Below, piece after piece: positions 7,884 to 14,972 of a stretch of DNA of 64,000 nt (positions are counted from its first letter, which is position 1; the number at the start of each line of letters is the position of its first letter). The DNA is taken from positions 236,039-300,038 of the forward strand of contig LJSH01000004.1 of the NCBI GenBank assembly GCA_001314625.1, given 5' to 3'. The translations under genes were made by a program, and so were the position numbers. The notes beneath the pieces were generated by a model. The model had not been told where the DNA came from and ran no database searches. It saw only the letters and a program-made list of their open reading frames with translations. The DNA is from Oceanicaulis sp. HLUCCA04 (GTDB lineage Bacteria > Pseudomonadota > Alphaproteobacteria > Caulobacterales > Maricaulaceae).

Positions 7884-9116
7884 CTACCTTGCTGCTGCTT
7901 CCACCGCGCGCATCACACGCAGCACATTGCCGCCCCAGAGTTTGGCGATGTCTTCCTCTGAATAGCCCCGGCGCAAGAGCTCTGCGGTTACGTTGGGCGT
8001 TTCGCTGGCATCGTCCCAGCCGCGCACACCGCCGCCGCCATCAAAGTCGGAGACGATGCCGACATGGTCTATCCCGGCAACCGAAACGGCATGGTCAATA
8101 TGATCGGCTACGTCCGAGACCGTGGCATCGGGATATTCGCTGCGCAGCTGCGCCATGCGCTCCTGATACTGCGCCCGGCTTTCCGGGGTCGATTGTTCCC
8201 AGCCGCCCGGCTGGTCGAGGCCGAACTCGGTGCGCAGCTCGGCAATGGCTTCGGTCAGGCCCGGATCAATCGGGCGAATATAGCCGCGAAAGGCCACCAT
8301 CTGCGCTACACCGCCATTATCGCGGATGGCTTCAAGAATCTCATCGGTCAGGTTGCGCGGATGGTCATAGACCGCGCGCGCGCCCGAATGGCTGGCAATC
8401 ACCGGCGCGCGCGACAGCTCTATCGCTTCCAGCGAGGTTTGCGGGCCGACATGGGAGATATCGACCATGATGCCGTGATCATTGAGAAGCTCGACAAGCC
8501 GGCGGCCGAGATCAGTGAGGCCGGGATCCTCCACCGGATCGCCGGCAGAGAGATTGGGATTGGACGAGCCGCCAAACTGGTTATTGCCAAAATGGGTGAG
8601 GGCCGCGTAGCGCGCGCCACGCGCGGCCCATAGCGGCACTTCCTCCTCGATATTCTCGGCCATGAAATAGCTGTTCTCGATGCCGATCAGCGCCACCAGA
8701 CGCCCGGATTCGTGAATGGCTTCCACTTCGTCGGCGGTGGTGGCCAGCGCAATGCGCTCCGGGTTGGCGCGCACCATGCGCGTGATCGCCTGATAGGTTT
8801 CCTCGGCGCGGGCGCGGGCGACGCCATAGCCTTCCTCATCGAGCGGCCCCTGGCCGACATAGACAATGAAAAATGCTGAATCGAGCCCGCCTGCGCGCAT
8901 TTTGGGCAGGTCGACCTGCAGGCGCGTCCAGGTATTGGGGTCCAGCGCGTGGGTTGCATAGCCCGACGGGATATCGACATGAGTGTCGAGCGTGAAGACG
9001 CGGTCATGAATCTCGCGCAACTCAAGCTCGCTGAGTTCCCCGGCGGGTTCCTGTGCGAAGCCGGCTCCGGCGATGAAGGGCGCGATGGCGGCCCCGCTGA
9101 TGAGTTTACGCAGCAT
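7884..9116 (-). CDS. Exported membrane dipeptidase, peptidase family M19
   Basis: This 410-residue protein of the renal dipeptidase family (M19) hydrolyses dipeptides with a binuclear zinc site. The start at 9116 follows GGGGGAGA and yields a clear signal peptide ending GAGFAQ, so the enzyme is periplasmic. Zinc and active-site motifs are present: DTHVDIP (HxD), the bridging Glu in LIGIENS, VDISHVG, IASHSGARAV and the C-terminal HVGIVSDFDGGGG. The frame is open upstream to 9260, but that part is repeat DNA. It sits between two repeat elements and next to a lipoprotein M20 peptidase on the same strand, with which it may share a peptide-scavenging role. Confidence 0.93.
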   Translation of the reverse strand: MLRKLISGAAIAPFIAGAGFAQEPAGELSELELREIHDRVFTLDTHVDIPSGYATHALDPNTWTRLQVDLPKMRAGGLDSAFFIVYVGQGPLDEEGYGVARARAEETYQAITRMVRANPERIALATTADEVEAIHESGRLVALIGIENSYFMAENIEEEVPLWAARGARYAALTHFGNNQFGGSSNPNLSAGDPVEDPGLTDLGRRLVELLNDHGIMVDISHVGPQTSLEAIELSRAPVIASHSGARAVYDHPRNLTDEILEAIRDNGGVAQMVAFRGYIRPIDPGLTEAIAELRTEFGLDQPGGWEQSTPESRAQYQERMAQLRSEYPDATVSDVADHIDHAVSVAGIDHVGIVSDFDGGGGVRGWDDASETPNVTAELLRRGYSEEDIAKLWGGNVLRVMRAVEAAAR

Positions 9117-9224
9117 GGAAAATCTCCCCCTTGAATGGTGTTGCTGCCAGCTAAGGCGCTGGCGCTGATAAGGGCAAGGCGTGGTGTGCGGTTGGGTCGT
9201 GAGTTTCCCTGCCCTTTTTTGTCC

Positions 9225-9313
9225 CGTCATCCCCGCGCAGGCGGGGATCCAGCAGGTCATAGCGCTCAGGCAGTGATCGTCATTCTGGGTTCCCGCCTCC
9301 CGCGGGAACGACG
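9225..9313. repeat. Paired palindromic repeat (two inverted hairpin units)
   Basis: Unit A at 9225-9252 begins CGTCATCCCCGCGCAGG and ends GGGGATCCAG. Unit B at 9282-9313 is CTGGGTTCCCGCC...GGGAACGACG, which is the reverse complement type of A. The pair therefore forms a larger inverted repeat. A flipped copy of the same arrangement is at 14061-14150. It lies between the M19 and M20 peptidase genes, downstream of one and upstream of the other. Confidence 0.75.
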
Positions 9314-9327
9314 AAATGGAAGGGCCG

Positions 9328-10779
9328 CTACCCCTCCATCCCGGCCTCTGAAATCACGGTGCGGAAATAACTGACCATGCCGGGCAGGGCATCGGTGCGG
9401 ATGCGCTCATCATCGCCGTGAATGCGCGACAGATCCTCCATCTCCATGCGCATGGGCACATAGCGATAGATATGATCGGCGACATTCTTGAAGGCGCGAG
9501 AGTCGGTTGCGCCAGCGAGCAGGTTGGGCACGACGGGCGCGCCCTCGGGCAAATGGCTAACGGCGGCCCCGGCAATGATCTCCCACGCTCTGCCGTTCGT
9601 GGGGCTGATCGCGGGCGCTTCGGAAATGCTGCCCGCCGGTTCGACGGTGACCCCGTCCAGATGAGCGACGTTGGCGCGCAAATGCGCCAGCGCGCTCGCC
9701 GAGCTGTCGCGTGGATGCAGGCGCAGATTGATGATGGCGCGCGCTTCCTGCGGCAGCACATTGTCTACCGAGCCGCCGGAAATAATGGTGGGCGCGATCG
9801 TGGTGCCGATCGTGGCCCGCGTCGCGTCATCTTCCATCAGCTGGCCGCGCAAGGTCGAGCCGAACAGGCCCGGCCGCGCCATCACAAAGCCCGCCATGCC
9901 GTCCATTTCCGGGGCCAGCGCGCGCATCATGTCCGGTATCGGGTGGTCGATGCTGTGCTCGAACGGATTGTCCACAATGGCATTGACCGCGCGCGAGAGC
10001 AGGCCAATGGCTGTCTCGGGCGGCGGGGTGGAGGAATGCCCGCCGCGCGCCCGCGCCGTCACCTCCACTGACAAAAAGCCCTTCTCGCCGACACCGATCA
10101 GCCCGGCCGGACCGCCCGTGATGGGAAAATTGTCAAACGAGCTGCCGCCTTCATCAAGGACAAACCAGGCCCGGCGGCCTTGCGCCTCCAGCTGCGCCGC
10201 CATGGCTTGCGCGCCGGTGCCGCCGACCTCCTCATCATGGCCAAGCCCGATATGGATGGTGCGTTCGGGCGCAAAGCCCTCTTCCAGCAATGTCTCCATC
10301 GCGGCCAGCACCGTGACGAGGAAGCCTTTCATGTCCAGCGCGCCGCGCCCCCAGACATAACCGTCCGCAATCGTGCCCGCGAAGGGCGGGTAGTCCCACT
10401 GGTCTTGCGTGCCGGGCTCCACCGGCACCACGTCCTGATGGGCGAGGATGACAATCGGGTCGAGCGCGGGGTTCGCCCCCTCCAGCGTGTACCAGAGCGA
10501 GCCGTGCAGAATATCCTGCGGGTTCATCTGCGCATGGACCAGCGGGAAGCTGGCGGCGAGCCATGCGCGGAAGGCGTCGAACTCGGCGCGGCTGGCTTGC
10601 GGGTTATCGGCTTCCGCGATGGTTTCAAACCGGATCGCTTCGCTTAAAGTGCGCGCCAGCGCGTCAGCGGAGAAGCTGGACGGGTTGGGCTCGATGGCTT
10701 CAGGTGTGGCCGGGGGCTGCGAACAGGCGGTGAGCGCCAGCAGGCCAGAGCCGATAATCCCGGCAAGATACTGTTTCAT
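9328..10779 (-). CDS. Exported lipoprotein peptidase, family M20
   Basis: This 483-residue M20 metallopeptidase resembles carboxypeptidase S and the Xaa-His or aminoacylase group. The start at 10779 gives a lipoprotein signal peptide (GSGLLALTACS), so the enzyme is membrane-anchored in the periplasm. The metal-binding sequence is intact: ILAHQDVVPVEPG (first His), GRGALDMKG (bridging Asp), GHDEEVGGTGA (Glu general base and ligand), LDEGGS, and the late IYRYVPMRMEMEDLSRIHGDDER, where the final His ligand is expected. The dimerisation lid is present at about residues 240-350. Its neighbour is another exported peptidase, and thiD diverges from it. Confidence 0.92.
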   Translation of the reverse strand: MKQYLAGIIGSGLLALTACSQPPATPEAIEPNPSSFSADALARTLSEAIRFETIAEADNPQASRAEFDAFRAWLAASFPLVHAQMNPQDILHGSLWYTLEGANPALDPIVILAHQDVVPVEPGTQDQWDYPPFAGTIADGYVWGRGALDMKGFLVTVLAAMETLLEEGFAPERTIHIGLGHDEEVGGTGAQAMAAQLEAQGRRAWFVLDEGGSSFDNFPITGGPAGLIGVGEKGFLSVEVTARARGGHSSTPPPETAIGLLSRAVNAIVDNPFEHSIDHPIPDMMRALAPEMDGMAGFVMARPGLFGSTLRGQLMEDDATRATIGTTIAPTIISGGSVDNVLPQEARAIINLRLHPRDSSASALAHLRANVAHLDGVTVEPAGSISEAPAISPTNGRAWEIIAGAAVSHLPEGAPVVPNLLAGATDSRAFKNVADHIYRYVPMRMEMEDLSRIHGDDERIRTDALPGMVSYFRTVISEAGMEG

Positions 10780-10861
10780 CTGTCTGCCCTCCCCGGCGGT
10801 TCTCATGGGTCGCGCCAAAGGCTAGAACGCGTACGAAGAAACGCCAAGCGATGAGGATGCC

Positions 10862-11782
10862 ATGACCGCGACCGAGACAGATTTGCCGCCAGAGCCGAAG
10901 GGCCGGGTATTGATCATTGCCGGATCGGATTCATCGGGAGGGGCGGGCATTCAGGCCGATATCAAGGCGGTGACCGTGCTGGGCGGTTATGCGGCCACCG
11001 CCATCACCGCGCTGACCGTGCAGAACACGAAGGGCGTTATGGCGGTGCATGGCGCGCCGATGGACATCGTGTCGGGCCAGATTGCGGCGGTGCTTGATGA
11101 TATCGGCGCGGACGCGATCAAGACCGGCATGCTGGCAAGCGCAGAGGTCATTGATGCGGTCATCGCCGCGCTGGACGAGGCGGGGGCCGAATTGATCCCG
11201 CTGATTGTCGATCCGGTGATGGTGGCAAGCTCCGGCGCGCGCCTGATCGGCGAGGATGCCGTCGAGGCCTTGAAAAAAAAGCTGGTCCGCCGGGCCATGC
11301 TGGTCACGCCCAACGTGCCCGAGGCCGAGGCGCTGACGGGCGTGAAGGTTGAAGATGTGGACGGCCAGCGGGAGGCGGGCGAGGCCTTGCTGAAGCTTGG
11401 CGCGCGCGCCGCGCTAATCAAGGGCGGGCATCTGGACGGGCCCCAGGTGATCGACGTGCTGGTGACGCGCAATGGCATGCGCATCTTCTCGCGCCCGCGC
11501 ATCAAGACCCGCCATACCCATGGCACGGGCTGTACGCTGGCGAGCGCCATTGCGGCGCTGGTGGCGCAAGGTGCGCCGCTGGACCGGGCGGTCGAAGAGG
11601 CCGGTGATTATCTGCACGAGGCGATAAGGCGTGCGCCCGGCTTTGGCTCAGGCGCGGGGCCGGTCCATCATGGCTGGCCGCTGGATATGGAAGCGGAGGC
11701 CGAGGCGCCCTCCGGCCCACTGGCTGCCGGGCTGGCCGGGCTCGCCGGACTGGCCGGGAGTGTTCCGGACAAAGACGCGTAG
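10862..11782 (+). CDS. thiD: Hydroxymethylpyrimidine/phosphomethylpyrimidine kinase
   Basis: ThiD phosphorylates HMP to HMP-P and HMP-PP, providing the pyrimidine substrate for thiamine phosphate synthase. The protein has the expected ribokinase-like sequence VLIIAGSDSSGGAGIQADIK at the N-terminus, ALTVQNTKGV, DAIKTGMLAS, VDPVMVASSG, the PNVPEAEALTG segment, LIKGGH and the anion-hole motif THGTGCTLASAIAA. The family usually ends soon after HHGWPL (about residue 273). Here about 30 further Ala/Gly/Leu-rich residues follow (LAAGLAGLAGLAG), and these are read from DNA that also encodes the end of the opposite-strand PDZ gene. No TPP riboswitch was seen before this gene. Confidence 0.95.
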   Translation: MTATETDLPPEPKGRVLIIAGSDSSGGAGIQADIKAVTVLGGYAATAITALTVQNTKGVMAVHGAPMDIVSGQIAAVLDDIGADAIKTGMLASAEVIDAVIAALDEAGAELIPLIVDPVMVASSGARLIGEDAVEALKKKLVRRAMLVTPNVPEAEALTGVKVEDVDGQREAGEALLKLGARAALIKGGHLDGPQVIDVLVTRNGMRIFSRPRIKTRHTHGTGCTLASAIAALVAQGAPLDRAVEEAGDYLHEAIRRAPGFGSGAGPVHHGWPLDMEAEAEAPSGPLAAGLAGLAGLAGSVPDKDA

Positions 11783-12672
11783 ACCATTTCCTGCGCCCCC
11801 TGTGCCTGCAGCAATAGCAGCGCGGCGAGCCGGATTTCGCTGTCCGATGGACGGTGCTGACGCGGCGGGGAGTGCTCCGGTGCGCGTCCTGCCAGCCAGT
11901 CCATCGCGTCAAAGCCGAGCGAAAAGCGGACAAAGGCGTCGAGCTGCCGGCTGCGCGCGATCAGCGCCGGTACAGGGCGGTGGCGCGCGATATGCCGGGC
12001 CAGCGCCAATGCCATGTATTGCTGAAGGGTCTCGCTGTTCGCAGCCAGCGCAAAGTCGCGGGCAACAAACAGCGTATCACTGGCGATCCAGACCGCCTGA
12101 CGGCGCCCGTCTGCCAGACTGACCGGCACCAGCCGCACCCGCGCAGCGCAGGCAGGCTGCGGGGTAAGCACCAGATCCATTCCTTCTCCGCCGCGCATGA
12201 TCCGCAGCCGCGTTTCGCCCTGGCGCAGGGCGGCGGGGAAGGTGCGGGCGAGAAAATCATCATGCCAGCGCGCGCTCGGCGCGCTCCACCGGCCATTGAG
12301 ACTGATCAGGACATCGCCCGGCATCAGACCGGCGCGTGCCGCCGGGCCGTCCTGCGCCACGATCCACACGCTGGCGCGATGGCCGGTGCCCAGATGGCGG
12401 GCCGCGCTGTCACGCCGTGATGGCGGCCAGTCGCCGATCGTGGTCGTCACCAGCCCGGCGAAGGGATGGGTTTGCGGACAATAAGGCGCGTTTTGGGTGA
12501 TGACAGGCGTTGCCAGCGCCAGAATTTCTGCCTGCAGCCGGGTCTCCGCCACGGCCTCCAGACGAGGCTCCACGCCGGGATTGAAGCTGGCGCAGGCAGA
12601 CAGGCACAGGCTTGCCAGCCCGGCCAGAATGCCGCCGGTCAAATGCCTGCCAGGAGAGTTCCAGCCACCCAT
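11668..12672 (-). CDS. PDZ-domain lipoprotein, degenerate M48-like
   Basis: About 334 residues. The start at 12672 (MGGWNSPGRH) follows an AAGG site and gives a lipoprotein signal ending LASLCLSACA. Residues about 80-170 hold a PDZ-like domain (ASVWIVAQDGPAARAGLMPGDVLISLNG). The middle part (LFVARDFALAANSETLQQYMALALARHIARH) resembles the family M48-like region that often follows such domains in alphaproteobacterial proteins, but the catalytic HExxH is replaced by LARHIARH, so it is probably not an active protease. The last about 35 residues are Ala/Ser/Pro repeats read antisense to the thiD tail, giving a 115-base convergent overlap. An alternative upstream start lies at 12732. The function is unknown. 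Confidence 0.65.
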   Translation of the reverse strand: MGGWNSPGRHLTGGILAGLASLCLSACASFNPGVEPRLEAVAETRLQAEILALATPVITQNAPYCPQTHPFAGLVTTTIGDWPPSRRDSAARHLGTGHRASVWIVAQDGPAARAGLMPGDVLISLNGRWSAPSARWHDDFLARTFPAALRQGETRLRIMRGGEGMDLVLTPQPACAARVRLVPVSLADGRRQAVWIASDTLFVARDFALAANSETLQQYMALALARHIARHRPVPALIARSRQLDAFVRFSLGFDAMDWLAGRAPEHSPPRQHRPSDSEIRLAALLLLQAQGAQEMVYASLSGTLPASPASPASPAASGPEGASASASISSGQP

Positions 12673-12809
12673 TAACCTTATGGTGGAATCGCTGAACCGC
12701 GCTTTCAACCGGAATCTGGTCTCGTCCGCCAACAGAGTATTTGACGTCTGCGTGCCTGCGGCCTAGGCCAGCAGCCAGTTTGCCGCCGCTTGCCCGAGGG
12801 ACGCGCCCC

Positions 12810-13961
12810 ATGCCGAACCCGCCTTCCATCCGCCCGTCCGATCCGCGCTTTTCCTGTGGCCCGACGCGCAAGCGGCCAGGCTGGGAAGCTGCCGCGCTCG
12901 GCACCAGCTCGCTGGGGCGCAGCCATAGGGCCAGCCTGCCCAAGCAGAAGCTGGGCGAGGCGATTGAACGGGCCGGGGCAATCCTCGAAATTCCCGCTGA
13001 TTACCGCATCATTATTGTGCCGGCATCTGACACGGGCGCGTTTGAGGCGGCGATGTGGTCCATGCTGGGCCAGCGCGGCGTGGATGTGTTCAGCTGGGAT
13101 GCGTTCGGTGATCGCTGGCTGAAAGATGCGCAGAACGAGCTGAAACTGCCCGATCTGCGGGTGTTTCACGCGTCTTATGGCGAACTGCCGGACCTGTCCA
13201 AAGCCGATCCGGCGCGCGACATACTGTTCACATGGAATGCCACCGCGGCGGGCCTGAAAGTGCCGCACGCGGACTGGATTTCAGATACCCGCGAAGGGCT
13301 GACCTTCTGTGATGCCACCTCGGCGGCCTTTGCCATGGAGATGCCATGGGACAAGCTCGATGTGACGACTTTCTCCTGGCAGAAATGCCTCGGAGGAGAA
13401 GCCCAGCACGGCATGGTGGTGCTCTCGCCGCGCGCACGGCAGCGCCTGTCGGACTGGCGCCCCGCCTGGCCGGTGCCCAGCGTTCTGGCGCTGTTTGGAG
13501 CGGGCGATGAGCAGTCGGTGATGTTTGAAGGCTCCACCATCAACACGCCCTCATTGCTGGCGACTGAGGATTTCCTTGATGCGCTGCGCTGGGCGGCCAA
13601 AGAAGGCGGGCTTTCAGGCCTGATTGCGCGCAGTCATGCCAATCTGGCCGTGCTTTCCCAATGGGTGGAGCGCACACCCTGGATCGACTTTATGGCCGCG
13701 GACGAAGCCTCGCGCTCGAACACCTCGGTAACACTGAAATTTGCCGGGACAGACACGGCCGATATGGATGACGAGGCCCAGCGTGCGCTGGTCAAACGCA
13801 TGACACAGATGCTGGAGCGCGAAGGCGCGGCGCTGGACATTCTGCCCTATCCCAAGGCCCCGCCGGGCCTGCGCATCTGGTGCGGGCCGACCATCGATAC
13901 CGATGATCTCGCCGCGCTCTGCCCCTGGCTGGACTGGGCCTATGAAGAGGCGCGGGGGTAG
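12810..13961 (+). CDS. serC: Phosphoserine aminotransferase
   Basis: This 383-residue class V PLP enzyme converts 3-phosphohydroxypyruvate to phosphoserine in serine synthesis. The DPRFSCGPTRKRPGW opening, SHRASLPKQKL, IIIVPASDTGAFEAAMW, LFTWNATAAGLKVPHADW, the core CDATSAAFAMEMPW and the PLP-lysine segment TFSWQKCLGGEAQHG identify the SerC type found in alphaproteobacteria. The last pages of the protein (GLRIWCGPTI) are also typical. The start at 12810 was chosen because the longer in-frame extension to 12741 is not conserved in character. No serA or serB partner is adjacent. The gene converges on hslV across a 300-base repeat region. Confidence 0.92.
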   Translation: MPNPPSIRPSDPRFSCGPTRKRPGWEAAALGTSSLGRSHRASLPKQKLGEAIERAGAILEIPADYRIIIVPASDTGAFEAAMWSMLGQRGVDVFSWDAFGDRWLKDAQNELKLPDLRVFHASYGELPDLSKADPARDILFTWNATAAGLKVPHADWISDTREGLTFCDATSAAFAMEMPWDKLDVTTFSWQKCLGGEAQHGMVVLSPRARQRLSDWRPAWPVPSVLALFGAGDEQSVMFEGSTINTPSLLATEDFLDALRWAAKEGGLSGLIARSHANLAVLSQWVERTPWIDFMAADEASRSNTSVTLKFAGTDTADMDDEAQRALVKRMTQMLEREGAALDILPYPKAPPGLRIWCGPTIDTDDLAALCPWLDWAYEEARG

Positions 13962-13974
13962 GGGTTCCACTGCT

Positions 13975-14250
13975 CTTCCTCTGGTTCTCCCGACGGCAGC
14001 CGGGACCCGGAATTTGACTGGGCACCGGCTTGCGCCGGTGAAACGCCATATCTGCAGCTGCGTCGTTCCCGCGGCGGCGGGAACCCAGAGCCAGTTGGCT
14101 CAGCTTTCGCCCTATGATCTCTGGATCCCCGCCTGCACGGGGATGACGACGGGAGGGGCCGGGCACTGCCTGTCCCCGGCCACGACCGGGGATTGCCCGC
14201 AGCGACGCACGGCCTGCCCCCGCGGAGGCGGGGGATGTGCGGAGCATGAG
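13975..14250. repeat. Cluster of intergenic palindromic repeats
   Basis: This 299-base gap between two convergent genes holds only hairpin repeats. At 13987-14042 there is a CCCGACGGCAGCCGGGA hairpin followed by ACTGGGCACCGGC and CACCGGCTTGCGCCGGTG. At 14061-14150 there is a paired element with CGTTCCCGCGGCGGCGGGAA and CCAG at the left and CTGGATCCCCGCC to GGGATGACGAC at the right, the flipped form of the 9225 element. At 14173-14200 and 14212-14232 are two more GC hairpins (CCCCGGCCACGACCGGGG and CCCCCGCGGAGGCGGGGG). No gene is present. Confidence 0.75.
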
Positions 14251-14260
14251 GAAAAGCCCC

Positions 14261-14833
14261 CTACCCCAATCGCTCCACCGTCAGATTGCCATTGGAGAAG
14301 ACGCAGATTTCTGACGCTATCTCCATCGCCTTGCGGGCGATCACTTCCGGGTCGTCTTCATAAGAGAGCAGGGCGCGCGCGGCCGACAGCGCGAAATTGC
14401 CGCCAGAGCCGATGGCCGCAATGCCGTGTTCAGGTTCCAGCACATCACCCGCCCCGGTGATCAGATAGGTCTCCGTCTCGTCGGCCACGATCAGCATGGC
14501 TTCCAGACGGCGCAAATAGCGGTCGGTGCGCCAGTCCTTGGCGAGCTCGACGCAGGCCCGGGCGAGCTGGCCGGAATGGGCTTCCAGCTTGCCTTCCAGG
14601 CGTTCAAACAGGGCAAAGGCGTCGGCGGTAGCGCCGGCAAACCCTGCGATCACCTTGCCGCCGCCGATACGGCGCACCTTGCGGGCGGATGATTTGACCA
14701 CCGTATTGCCGATGGAGACCTGTCCATCACCTGCCATGACGACCGCGCCGCCCTTCCTGACGCATAAAATGGTGGTGCCCCGCCAGCCGGGAAAGGCGCG
14801 TTCTTCGCTCATCGGTGACATGTCCTTCATCAT
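14261..14833 (-). CDS. hslV: ATP-dependent protease subunit HslV
   Basis: HslV is the threonine peptidase subunit of the HslUV (ClpYQ) cytoplasmic protease. The mature N-terminal Thr lies in [46 protein letters not shown], the segment [14 protein letters not shown] and [17 protein letters not shown] are all family signatures. The frame starts at 14833. Initiation at 14812 ([10 protein letters not shown]) fits better the usual length before processing, and an AAGGA site lies between the two. The ATPase partner hslU is normally next to hslV but is not adjacent here, since serC lies downstream on the other strand. It must be elsewhere in the genome if the complex works. Confidence 0.95.
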   Translation of the reverse strand: MMKDMSPMSEERAFPGWRGTTILCVRKGGAVVMAGDGQVSIGNTVVKSSARKVRRIGGGKVIAGFAGATADAFALFERLEGKLEAHSGQLARACVELAKDWRTDRYLRRLEAMLIVADETETYLITGAGDVLEPEHGIAAIGSGGNFALSAARALLSYEDDPEVIARKAMEIASEICVFSNGNLTVERLG

Positions 14834-14972
14834 TGTGTGGCCACAGACATGGCTGCTGGGCAGGGTCAGCGCAAGCCTCGGCTATGGTGTGTGCCGGTTT
14901 GACGGAGGTTGAAAATCGTCTAGGAGAAGCGTCTCTCCATTGCCCGCCCCGCATAAAGATGAAGGCCGTCCC

